64,000 nucleotides of DNA, taken from NCBI GenBank assembly GCA_036964625.1, contig JBALTG010000002.1, forward strand, positions 1 through 64,000, read 5' to 3'. The notes under the pieces are model-generated. The model worked only from the letters and a program-made list of their open reading frames with translations. It made no database searches and had not been told where the DNA came from. Every line of letters begins with the position of its first letter. The first letter of the stretch is position 1. The position numbers and the translations under genes were made by a program. Origin of the DNA: Motiliproteus sp036964625 (GTDB lineage Bacteria; Pseudomonadota; Gammaproteobacteria; Pseudomonadales; Balneatricaceae). Shown one piece after another: positions 20,482 to 29,377 of the stretch.

Positions 20482-22307
20482 GTGATGCCGATCAAAGCGC
20501 GCGTTATGCGGTAGGTATCGACCTGGGCACTACCCATTGTGTGTTGTCTTACGTTGAACTCAGTGCCGAAGAGGGCGCACTCCCTGAGATTGTAGCTATC
20601 CCTCAGCTGACCCAGCCTGGGGCGGTTGAGGCACAAACTCAGTTGCCGTCATTTATCTATCAGCCCCACGATCAGGAACTCAACAGCGCTGATCTGGTGC
20701 TTCCCTGGAGCGAGAACCCGGCGTTCCTGGTGGGTGAGCTGGCGCGCAATCTGGGCAGTAAAACGCCGATGCGGCTGGTCTCTAGTGCTAAAAGCTGGCT
20801 GTGTAACGCGGGTATCGACCGGCATGAAGCGTTTTTGCCGCTGAACAGCCCGGAAGAGGTCGCGAAAGTGTCCCCTCTGGACGCGACGACCGCTTTTTTG
20901 GAACACCTGCGGGATACCTGGAATCACCGCTTTCCCGATGCGCCCCTGAGGGATCAGGAGGTCATCCTGACGGTGCCAGCGTCTTTTGATCCGGGGGCGC
21001 GCGAGTTAACCGCCGAAGCGGCTCGGATCGCGGGAATCCAACAGCTTACGTTACTCGAAGAACCGCAAGCGGCGGTCTATAGCTGGCTGCATAATTGCGG
21101 TACCGACTGGCGTGAGCAGGTCGCTGTCGGCGATATCATTCTGGTGGTGGATGTGGGTGGCGGTACCACGGATCTGTCGCTCATCGCGGTCAGCGAGAGT
21201 GGCGGCAATCTGGTGCTGGATCGCATCGCCGTCGGTGAGCATATTCTGCTCGGTGGCGACAACATGGACTTGGCTCTGGCCTATCGGATAAAAGCCAAAC
21301 TCGCCCAACAGGGCAAGAATCTGCAGCCCTGGCAGATCCTGGGAATGACCCATGGCTGCCGCGACGCCAAGGAACAATTGTTAGCCGATCCCGCGTTAGA
21401 CGTGGTGCCGATTGTGGTTCCCAGTCGGGGATCCAAGTTGATCGGCGGCACTCTGCGCACCGAGCTGACTCGTGACGAGGTGACCGAAACGTTGATCGAA
21501 GGTTTCTTTCCTCTGGTCGAAATCGACGAGCATCCGGCGCAACAAACCCGCGGCGCGCTCAATCAGCTCGGTCTGCCCTATGCCAAAGACCCTGCTGTGT
21601 CGCGTCATCTGGCCGCCTTCTTGAGCCGCCAGCAGGGTGCTGCTGACGAGCTATTGGGTCAATCCCAAGGGGACTTTATCCAGCCCTCCGCCATTCTCTT
21701 GAACGGCGGCGTGTTCAAGGCGCCGCAACTTTCCGAGCGCACACTGGACCAGATCAACCTCTGGCTCAGCAGTGCTGGGGCCGATGAAGCCCGCCTGTTG
21801 CACGGGCTGGATCTTGATCTTGCGGTAGCACGCGGTGCCGCGTATTACGGTCAGGTGCGTCAGGGCCAGGGCGTGCGTATTCGTGGCGGTACCGCAAGTG
21901 CTTATTACATTGGCATCGAAAGTTCCATGCCAGCGATCCCGGGTATGGACGCCCCTCTCGAAGCACTCTGCATCGCCCCGTTCGGGATGGAAGAAGGCTC
22001 AGAAGTGGCGCTGCAGGAGCGGGAGTTTGGGCTGGTTGTCGGCGAGCCGGTGCGGTTTAATTTCTTTGGTTCGACCACGCGGCGCGATGACGAGGCTGGA
22101 CTCCAGTTGGATTGTTGGGACCCTGAGGAGTTGGAAGCGCTGCCGGAAATTCAGGCCAACCTGCCCACCGAAGGCCGCAAAGCGGGGGATGTGGTGCCGG
22201 TACGGTTGGTCAGCCGAGTCACCGAAATTGGCACCCTATGCCTGGAAGCGGTGACCCTGGATGGCAGCCAGCGCTGGCACGTGGAGTTTGATGTTCGCGA
22301 GGCTTAG
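20478..22307 (+). CDS. Atypical Hsp70-family chaperone (first of pair)
   Basis: 609 residues with the Hsp70/actin-fold ATPase: phosphate-1 loop VGIDLGTTHCVLSYVEL near residue 13, phosphate-2 loop VVDVGGGTTDLSL near 223, connect region LLEEPQAAVYSW near 193, and adenosine-side motif LLNGGVFKA near 410. The C-terminal region after about 460 is short (about 150 residues) and ends in a beta-rich domain, not the full lidded substrate domain of DnaK. This is the smaller partner in the DUF2760-Hsp70-Hsp70 cluster. No DnaJ or GrpE gene is in the window. The start overlaps the DUF2760 stop. Confidence 0.92.
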   Translation: MSDADQSARYAVGIDLGTTHCVLSYVELSAEEGALPEIVAIPQLTQPGAVEAQTQLPSFIYQPHDQELNSADLVLPWSENPAFLVGELARNLGSKTPMRLVSSAKSWLCNAGIDRHEAFLPLNSPEEVAKVSPLDATTAFLEHLRDTWNHRFPDAPLRDQEVILTVPASFDPGARELTAEAARIAGIQQLTLLEEPQAAVYSWLHNCGTDWREQVAVGDIILVVDVGGGTTDLSLIAVSESGGNLVLDRIAVGEHILLGGDNMDLALAYRIKAKLAQQGKNLQPWQILGMTHGCRDAKEQLLADPALDVVPIVVPSRGSKLIGGTLRTELTRDEVTETLIEGFFPLVEIDEHPAQQTRGALNQLGLPYAKDPAVSRHLAAFLSRQQGAADELLGQSQGDFIQPSAILLNGGVFKAPQLSERTLDQINLWLSSAGADEARLLHGLDLDLAVARGAAYYGQVRQGQGVRIRGGTASAYYIGIESSMPAIPGMDAPLEALCIAPFGMEEGSEVALQEREFGLVVGEPVRFNFFGSTTRRDDEAGLQLDCWDPEELEALPEIQANLPTEGRKAGDVVPVRLVSRVTEIGTLCLEAVTLDGSQRWHVEFDVREA

Positions 22308-22465
22308 GAGGCTGGAAATAAGCAGCCTCGAAACCTTATAGCTTGTACCTTTTATCTTATAGCGGGTACCTGCCGCATCGCGATCCCCCCCTCTACGGCT
22401 ACCGGAATGCGCCAGCCGGTGGTCGCGATGACCTCTCGATTCCGATCTACAGGTAAACTTGCACG

Positions 22466-25264
22466 ATGATGTCACCCCACCCAAAATTCATAGTCGGAAT
22501 CGATCTCGGCACCACGCACACCGTGGTTGCGTACAGTGGTTTGGATGAGCAAGGCCAGTCCATCGCTCCGCCGCAAGTCTATGCGATCCCGCAGCTGGTC
22601 GCCGCCGGAGAGGTGGCGCGACTGCCGTTGCTGCCGTCGTTTCGTTATCACCCCAGCGCCGATGAAATCCCCCCGGGGGATCTGCAACTTCCCTGGAGTG
22701 CAGCGCAACTGGAGGCTGAGTTACCTCGGGTGATCATCGGCGAGTGGGCGCGGGAGCTGAGCGGTAAAGTTGAAGGGCGCTCGGTGGTCAGCGCCAAGAG
22801 CTGGTTGTCTCACGACCAGGCCGACCCCACGGCGCCGATTCTACCTTGGGCCGGCGCCGAAGGGGTCGACAAGGTTTCTCCGGTACTGGCGACGGCCTCC
22901 TATCTGGCACATATCCGGGCGGCCTGGAATGCCGACCATCTGAGCCAGCCGCTGGAGCAGCAGGAAGTGATCGTGACCGTGCCAGCCTCTTTCGGGGATC
23001 TGGCCCGGACATTAACCGTCGAGGCGGCCAGGCTCGCCGGTTTGCCCAAAATTCTGTTGCTCGAAGAGCCTACTGCGGCCTGTTACGACTGGGTTTCGCT
23101 CCAGGGTGACCTGGCTAAAGATATTCTGCGTAGCCATCGACTGTTGCTGATTTGCGATGTGGGCGGCGGCACCTCGGATTTCAGTCTGGTGCGCTTGGGT
23201 TTTGACGCTGGCCAGCCTCGGCTCGATCGTATCGGGGTCGGTGACCACCTGATGCTGGGCGGCGACAACCTCGACCTTGCTTTGGCGCACCAAGTCGAGC
23301 ACGGGCTGCTCGCATCGGGCAAGCGGTTGCGGGCTTCCAGTCTTTCTCAGCTAATTCAGCAGACCCGTTTTGCCAAGGAAAAATTACTGGCAACGGACGC
23401 GCCCGAGACCGCCAAGGTCACGGTTCTCGGCGCGGGGGCGCGGCTGATTGGTGGCGCGCGGAGCCACGAATTGAGCCGAGAGAAAACCCAGTCCTTAGCC
23501 CTGGAAGGGTTTGTTCCGCTGACAGAACTCACCGACATGCCGCAGCAGAGCCAACGAGCGGTGAGGGAGTTTGGCTTGCCCTACGCCTCAGATCCGGCGA
23601 TTAGCCGTCAGCTGGCGGCGTTCCTGCACCACCACGAGCGGGTCAGTCGAGAGGCCTTTGCGGATCAGCCCGATAGCGCTTCCTGGGTGCCCGACGCACT
23701 GTTGCTGAACGGCGGCTTTTTTAAAGGCGGGGTGCTTGAAAAGCGCCTCCGCGATCTGGTCTCAAGCTGGCGGGGTCAGCCGGTGACCGCGCTTGAAAAC
23801 AGCCGCCCGGATCTGGCGGTAGCCTGCGGAGCGGTGGCTCATGGATTGGCGCGGCGGGGCAGGGGCGTGCGTATCGGTGGCGGCTCGGCACGGAGTTACT
23901 TTCTCAAGCTCGATCAAGACACGCCCGACACCGCTGCGCAAGGTATCTGCCTGCTGCCCCGGGGCTCTGAGCCCGGGGTTGAAATACCTTTGCCGGAGCG
24001 CCAGTTCGTGCTCAGCCTCGGGCAGCCGGTGCAGTTTCAGCTGGTGTCTTCGGCGTCCGATGACACCCCCCCTCCGGGAACACTGACGCCATTGGACGAT
24101 CCGCAATTTCAGGCCTTACCGCCCCTGATGGCCGCCATCCCGGCAGAGGGAGGTAAATCCGATGTTGAGGTGGGGTTGGTTGCGACCCTGACCGAGGTCG
24201 GCACCCTAGGGCTGGAGTGTGTGGCCGCAGAGGATTCTGCGCGTCGTTGGCAACTGGAATTCCCGGTACGAAAAGCCCAGCGAGCCGGAATCCAGGCGGC
24301 TGAACTAGCAGGATTGCCCGCAGAATTCAAAAGCGCCCGGCAGTTGGTGGAGGATGTGTACGGTAAGTCACTGCAGGCCGCTGATACCAAGTCGCTGAAG
24401 CAGCTGCGGGTCAGTCTTGAGCGCCTGCTGGGTCCGCGGGAGAGTTGGGATGTGCCGCTGCTTCGCGCCTTGGCTGACGTGTTTATCGAGCACCGGGGGC
24501 GCCGACGTCGCTCGCAACAGCATGAACAGGTGTGGTTTAATCTGACCGGATTTTGCCTGCGCCCCGGCTTGGGCTACCCACTGGATGATTGGCGCTTGGA
24601 GCAGATCTGGCCGTTGTTTCAGCAGGGGTTGCAGTTCGACAAGAGCAATCCGGACTGGAACCAATGGTGGGCTTTCTGGCGCAGGGTGGCCGGTGGTCTA
24701 AATGTCGATCAGCAAATGCAGCTGCACAAACAGGTGGCCAAATTCATCAATCCTGCTGCGGAGCGTAACCGCAAGCTCCAGACCGAGCTGAAATATAAAT
24801 CATACGAGGGCATGGTATTGCTCGTGGCCGCCCTCGAAGGGTTGCCGTCGGAGAAGAAGCAGGAGTTGGGTGGTTGGTTATTAAAGCGCCTGGAAAAACC
24901 CGGCGAAAATCAAAACAGCTGGGTGGCTCTGGGTCGAATAGGCAGTCGTATTCCATTGCACGGCAGCGCTCATAATTTGATCGATCAGGACACCCTGGCC
25001 GCGTGGATACCGAAGTTGCTGAAAAAAGACTGGAACAAGCAACCTCAGGCTGCGTTTGCTACCGTGGTGATGGCGCGCGTGAGTGGTGACCGCAGCCGCG
25101 ATCTTGACCCCGAATTACGCCTGGCTATCGCCGCCGCCCTGAAAGCCTGCAAGGTTTCGCCAAAATGGATCGCGATGGTCACCGAAGTCACCGAATTGGA
25201 TGATTCCGATAACCGCAAGATCTACGGTGAAAGCTTGCCTCCGGGGTTAAAGCTGCTCAATTAA
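22466..25264 (+). CDS. Hsp70-family protein with C-terminal DUF3731 domain
   Basis: 932 residues. An Hsp70 ATPase occupies residues 1 to about 470: VGIDLGTTHTVVAYSGL near 10, ICDVGGGTSDFSLVRL near 227, EEPTAACYDW near 198, and LLNGGFFKGGVLEKRL near 412. A beta-rich segment follows to about 610, then a helical DUF3731 domain (about 620-930; ARQLVEDVYGKSLQAAD, LPPGLKLLN at the end). It resembles the preceding gene through its first 600 residues, so the two probably arose by duplication, with this one gaining the extra domain. ATG at 22466 or 22469. A 158-bp gap separates the two Hsp70 genes, unlike the overlap upstream, so a second promoter is possible. Confidence 0.92.
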   Translation: MMSPHPKFIVGIDLGTTHTVVAYSGLDEQGQSIAPPQVYAIPQLVAAGEVARLPLLPSFRYHPSADEIPPGDLQLPWSAAQLEAELPRVIIGEWARELSGKVEGRSVVSAKSWLSHDQADPTAPILPWAGAEGVDKVSPVLATASYLAHIRAAWNADHLSQPLEQQEVIVTVPASFGDLARTLTVEAARLAGLPKILLLEEPTAACYDWVSLQGDLAKDILRSHRLLLICDVGGGTSDFSLVRLGFDAGQPRLDRIGVGDHLMLGGDNLDLALAHQVEHGLLASGKRLRASSLSQLIQQTRFAKEKLLATDAPETAKVTVLGAGARLIGGARSHELSREKTQSLALEGFVPLTELTDMPQQSQRAVREFGLPYASDPAISRQLAAFLHHHERVSREAFADQPDSASWVPDALLLNGGFFKGGVLEKRLRDLVSSWRGQPVTALENSRPDLAVACGAVAHGLARRGRGVRIGGGSARSYFLKLDQDTPDTAAQGICLLPRGSEPGVEIPLPERQFVLSLGQPVQFQLVSSASDDTPPPGTLTPLDDPQFQALPPLMAAIPAEGGKSDVEVGLVATLTEVGTLGLECVAAEDSARRWQLEFPVRKAQRAGIQAAELAGLPAEFKSARQLVEDVYGKSLQAADTKSLKQLRVSLERLLGPRESWDVPLLRALADVFIEHRGRRRRSQQHEQVWFNLTGFCLRPGLGYPLDDWRLEQIWPLFQQGLQFDKSNPDWNQWWAFWRRVAGGLNVDQQMQLHKQVAKFINPAAERNRKLQTELKYKSYEGMVLLVAALEGLPSEKKQELGGWLLKRLEKPGENQNSWVALGRIGSRIPLHGSAHNLIDQDTLAAWIPKLLKKDWNKQPQAAFATVVMARVSGDRSRDLDPELRLAIAAALKACKVSPKWIAMVTEVTELDDSDNRKIYGESLPPGLKLLN

Positions 25265-25360
25265 GGCGTTTCTGCGGGTCGTTGTTGAGGGCTGTCTGTG
25301 CTCAGGAGTGGCTGTCGGACTGCACTTGGTGGCTATGCGACCGGCACAGCAATTTCATAA

Positions 25361-25400
25361 GTGGGCGGGAATTGGATAGAGTGGGCGGGAATTGGATAGA
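25361..25400 (+). repeat. Perfect 20-bp tandem duplication
   Basis: The unit GTGGGCGGGAATTGGATAGA occurs twice back to back (25361-25380 and 25381-25400), followed by a degenerate third start (ACGGGCGG). It lies in the roughly 415-bp gap between the Hsp70 gene and the convergent antiporter gene. No gene is supported in that gap. Confidence 0.85.
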
Positions 25401-25678
25401 ACGGGCGGAGGTTCATGCCAGGATTGTGTGGCACCGCCCGTGGGTCGTCAACGTAAGGGTGATCCGCTAACGACACTGCTAAGTGTAGGTCTACTTTTGG
25501 GCATCTGCCAGTCGAGGGGGCGTGTGCGACTTGCCTCAATATAAATGTAACCCAAGGGGTGGGCTCAGGAGGTGTGAATTTTCGGGAAAAGGGCTTTTAT
25601 TCTTCCTATACTTGAAGCGACACGATAAACCGCTCCGAACCGTCAATTTTGCCGATCCCCCCCTTTGCGCCAGCGGGC

Positions 25679-28600
25679 TCATCGCATTTCCCGATTCATC
25701 CCGACCGGGTCGGTCATCAGTCGCTGTATATTGCCACGGGCCTGCGACTCGTAATGATTACGGAACCACTCGGAGGCGTAGATCTGAGGCCGATCCAGCA
25801 ATGATTGCAGAAACCGGTTCTGCTGAGCAAAAAAGGTCGTATCCGGCTGGTCGGGATGCTCAGCGCGAATAGCCAGGGCGTCTCGTCGGCAGGCCTGCCA
25901 GGGCAGCCCGAAACTGGACAGGTCGATATCCACCATATACTGGCCGTCCCCAGGGGCGGGGATCGCCTGGTGGGTGGTTAACAGAATCAGTTCGACCACC
26001 TGTTGTGCGAACTGAGGATCGATCCGGTCACCCAGCCGGGCCCGGAACAGGTCGGCACTTTGCTGCTCATTATCCGGCACCTCGAGCTGGTAAATGGCAT
26101 CATGAAACCAAAGCGCCATCTCAACGGCATCGGGGCTGCTCATCTGTGATTTAGCCATATCAAATTGTTCCAGGCAGTGTTCGATGTGAGCGCAGGTATG
26201 GTAGTGACGCTGGGGTTCTGAGTAGCGCTGGATCAATTCGGCAAAGAGGGTCGCAGAATCCGCCGCGTTGTGCTCGATGCAGCAGCGCGAGCAGAGCGCA
26301 CCAAAACGGTTTTTATTCATGGGACTGATCCCTTCGATAGATAATCCCGCCGACGGCGGGTTTGTTATTTGGCGGGCGGTAGCCGAGGCTGTTGTATCTT
26401 GTGGCCCGCTTTCGCTGCTGATTACTTGGCTGCCGATCACTAGGCTACCGGTCTCGATGCCTAAGCGTTGACGGGCGACTTGGTTGATCTGGTCGCGCAA
26501 GCCGGGGTGGCTTGCCAGCAGCTGCTGGAAATCATCGGCCTTTAACATCAGCAGCTGGCTGTATCGGGTGGCGATCACATCTGCGCTGCGGGGTTGCTGG
26601 GTGAGCAACGCAATTTCACCGAAGAAGTCGCCGGGGTAAAGTGACCGGGGGGCGGGCTCCACCATAACATCCACCGCGCCGGTGGCGACAAAGTACAGGC
26701 TGTTGCCGGGGTCTCCCTGGTGTACCACGCGATCGCCGGGCGCCACCAACAGTGGCGTTAACAGGCGACTGATCGCGGCGATCTGATCGTTAGCCAGGTC
26801 GGCAAACAGCGGCACTTTCGCAATCAGGAGGTCGGGGTTCAGACGGGCACTGGCCGCGCGGGTGAGGCACTCCCTCAGGTCGGCATGATCGGCCAACAGC
26901 CCATGCAGGGCCTGCACCGGCAGCATCAGCAGCTGACAGTAGGCGATGGCTGTAACGTCGGCATTGCGGGGTTCCTGGGTCAACAGGGCCATCTCACCAA
27001 AGAAGTCGCCACTGCCCAGGCAGACCGGTTCCGGAGCGATATCGACCTGCACCGCGCCACTGGAAATGAAATACATCGACTCTCCGGGCTCAGCTTGGCG
27101 GATAATCCTGTCGCCGGGAACCACCAGCCGGGGCGTCAGTAGCTTGGCGATGGCCATTAAGCGGTTGGCGGGGAGGCCGGCGAAGAAGGGGACTCGGGCC
27201 ACCAGTTTTTGCGGCTCCAGCCCGAGATCCAACCGGGGCTGCTGATCCAGGGTGCGGGCGCGCCGATCCAGATCCCGCCCCAAGTCGTTGAACGCCTCCT
27301 GGCTGATCACCTGATCGGCGAGCATCCGCCGGTAATCCGCCTCCTCGAGGCGCAGGGCGACGCGAGCCAGGTGCCTTTTTTGCAGGGTCTCGGCATAGTC
27401 GGGATACTGTCGAGCGAGCGCTTCGAGCCCCTGCCGGGTAGCGGCCAGGCGGTTGCTGAGTTTGATAGCCAATTCGGCTGCCGCGGTATCGCCGAGCAGT
27501 GCGGGGATCTTGTCCTGGTTGTAGTCGATCAGTGTTGTGACCAGGGTCTCGGTCGCCCGCAGCACTTCGAATCGATTGGCCAGGGCGCGTGCCAGAGGCA
27601 AATCGATGCCCAGCCGGCGCTGTAGCAGCAAGGCGCCCCGTAGCAGCGGACCGAACTGCAGCTGTTGTTTCGCGGTGGCCTGATAACCGGCAACGCCACG
27701 GGCCTTCAAACCGTCCAGCAGGTCATCGGCGTGTGCCATCAGGATCCGGGTGATTGTTGCCGAGATCAACCCCTCGGCGAAGTGCTTCAGGTACAGATAG
27801 CGTTCATGGTTGACCAGGGTGGTGAGGCCGACCTGCTGGATCAGTTCGTCGGGAAGCTCACCTGCGGCGGTCAGGGTGGATTCCACAGCATCGAGGCGAA
27901 TCTGGTACTCGTTGGCGATCTCGGTGGCGATAGCGGGGGCGATCCTTTCCTGCCGCGCTGCCCGCTCAAGCCCCTCGCGGATGTGCGACAGTGACAACGC
28001 CATCACCCGGTTGCGGATAGCCTGTTCGGCGGGGGCAAGCTGGTCGAGACCGAAGAAACGCATCACCATGCCCATGGTCGGGGCGTTGACAAACAGCGTA
28101 AACAGTACAAAACCGGTGACCAGTACCGCAACGAACTGCTTGATCTCGGCGCTGATGGCGGGGGTCTCCAGGATCACCAGCGCCAGCGCCAGGGAGACCG
28201 CGCCTCGCAAGCCGCCCCATAACATCACCGTGCGGAACGCCGGGCTGATCCGCTGCCCCCATCCTAATTGGCTTAGCGCCGGTAGCACGCCGAATAGCAC
28301 CAGGGCGCGGGCGAGGAAGGCCGCTAGGGTCAGAACCGCCAGGGCGATGGCGCTGGCGGCGTTGACTTCCGCCAGCACCCTGGGCACCAGCAGCCCAACC
28401 AGGAAGAAAATCAGCGAGTTGGCCCAGAACGCCAGCTCTTCCCAGGTCTCGGTCAGGGCGTGCCAGGTTTCTGGGGAGACCTGGGTGCGGCCGAATGAGT
28501 TGATCATCAGTCCCGCGGTTACCACCGCCATCACGCCGGAGACATGCAGGTAGTGCTCGGCCAGCAGAAAACTGAGATAGGCCAGGCAGATGGTCAGCGT

Positions 28601-29308
28601 GATCTCCACCAACGGCAGATTGCGTAGGCGGCCGATGATGGAGGCCATCAGCCAGGCGCTGACCAACCCGACCAGAATGCCACCGAGGAATACGACCAGG
28701 AAGCGGCCGGCAGCTGATAGCAGACTGGATTCTGTACCACCCACCAGAATCGCCGCCAGGATGGTAAAGGCTACGATAGCGGTGGCGTCATTGAGCAGGC
28801 TCTCCCCCTCCACCAGGATCGTCAGACGCTTGGGCGCGCCCAGGTTCTTAAAGATGGCGATCACGGCGATGGGGTCGGTGGCCGAGACGATAGTGCCGAT
28901 CAGCAGGCAGACGACCAGCCCCATCGCTGAGATGCTCCACACCGCGAACCCCACCACCAGGGTGGAGATCAGCAGGCCGATTACCGCCAGCAGCAGAATC
29001 GGGCCGAGGTCTGCCATCAGGTGGCGGGCATTGATGTTTAGCGCCGATTCGAAAATCAACGCCGGCAGAAAGACGAAAAACACCACCTCGGAGGTGATAT
29101 CCAGCGTTTCGAGTGCATTGAGGAAATCTCCGGGCAGGCCTACCCGATCCGGCTCCGTCCAAGCCAAAACCAGTACGCCCAGCAGACTGCCGGCCAGGGC
29201 CAGCAGTACCGTGTAGGGGAAATTGATGCGATTGGCAAGCGGCAGCAGCAGGCTGGCGATGGTCAGCAACCCGACCAAACCGAGAACCAGAAAAAAGGTA
29301 TCATGCAT
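25679..29308 (-). CDS. CPA1 Na+/H+ antiporter with two cNMP-binding domains and a C-terminal HD phosphohydrolase
   Basis: 1209 residues in one intact frame. Residues 1 to about 420 are a 12-13-helix CPA1 exchanger, with ATDPIAVIAIFKNLG and the acidic ENLLND-type EGESLLNDATA. Residues about 420-690 are a cytoplasmic helical region. Two cyclic-nucleotide-binding domains follow (about 700-820 and 830-950), each with the FFGEMALLT/FFGEIALLT phosphate cassette followed by PRNAD or PRSAD. After a linker rich in Ser/Thr, residues about 996-1209 form an HD-superfamily phosphohydrolase (YHTCAHIEHCL, ALWFHDAIY, MVDIDLSSFG), normally a separate protein of about 200 residues. An internal ATG with a good ribosome site (26320) could also give the HD domain alone. 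Cyclic nucleotide likely gates ion exchange; a cyclase gene lies 1.6 kb away. Confidence 0.88.
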   Translation of the reverse strand: MHDTFFLVLGLVGLLTIASLLLPLANRINFPYTVLLALAGSLLGVLVLAWTEPDRVGLPGDFLNALETLDITSEVVFFVFLPALIFESALNINARHLMADLGPILLLAVIGLLISTLVVGFAVWSISAMGLVVCLLIGTIVSATDPIAVIAIFKNLGAPKRLTILVEGESLLNDATAIVAFTILAAILVGGTESSLLSAAGRFLVVFLGGILVGLVSAWLMASIIGRLRNLPLVEITLTICLAYLSFLLAEHYLHVSGVMAVVTAGLMINSFGRTQVSPETWHALTETWEELAFWANSLIFFLVGLLVPRVLAEVNAASAIALAVLTLAAFLARALVLFGVLPALSQLGWGQRISPAFRTVMLWGGLRGAVSLALALVILETPAISAEIKQFVAVLVTGFVLFTLFVNAPTMGMVMRFFGLDQLAPAEQAIRNRVMALSLSHIREGLERAARQERIAPAIATEIANEYQIRLDAVESTLTAAGELPDELIQQVGLTTLVNHERYLYLKHFAEGLISATITRILMAHADDLLDGLKARGVAGYQATAKQQLQFGPLLRGALLLQRRLGIDLPLARALANRFEVLRATETLVTTLIDYNQDKIPALLGDTAAAELAIKLSNRLAATRQGLEALARQYPDYAETLQKRHLARVALRLEEADYRRMLADQVISQEAFNDLGRDLDRRARTLDQQPRLDLGLEPQKLVARVPFFAGLPANRLMAIAKLLTPRLVVPGDRIIRQAEPGESMYFISSGAVQVDIAPEPVCLGSGDFFGEMALLTQEPRNADVTAIAYCQLLMLPVQALHGLLADHADLRECLTRAASARLNPDLLIAKVPLFADLANDQIAAISRLLTPLLVAPGDRVVHQGDPGNSLYFVATGAVDVMVEPAPRSLYPGDFFGEIALLTQQPRSADVIATRYSQLLMLKADDFQQLLASHPGLRDQINQVARQRLGIETGSLVIGSQVISSESGPQDTTASATARQITNPPSAGLSIEGISPMNKNRFGALCSRCCIEHNAADSATLFAELIQRYSEPQRHYHTCAHIEHCLEQFDMAKSQMSSPDAVEMALWFHDAIYQLEVPDNEQQSADLFRARLGDRIDPQFAQQVVELILLTTHQAIPAPGDGQYMVDIDLSSFGLPWQACRRDALAIRAEHPDQPDTTFFAQQNRFLQSLLDRPQIYASEWFRNHYESQARGNIQRLMTDPVGMNREMR
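26318..26360 (-). promoter_or_regulatory. Internal ribosome site and hairpin at the antiporter/HD junction
   Basis: On the reverse strand an AAGGGA (26329-26334) stands eight bases before an in-frame ATG (26318-26320) that begins MNKNRFGAL, the natural start of the HD domain. Just upstream is a perfect CCCGCC-GNC-GGCGGG hairpin (26346-26360). Together these look like an old gene boundary, perhaps with a former terminator, that is now read through because no stop remains between the two domains. Confidence 0.55.
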
Positions 29309-29377
29309 GGCTAGCTCCCATCATTATCGGTCCTGCTCAAACACCAGCCTGGTGAATTATCACCGCCAAGCACCGGG

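Noticed and set aside
27810..28553. Long forward frame of 247 residues opposite the antiporter
   Set aside because: Low-complexity Ser/Thr/Arg composition typical of antisense to membrane helices; the reverse gene is certain.
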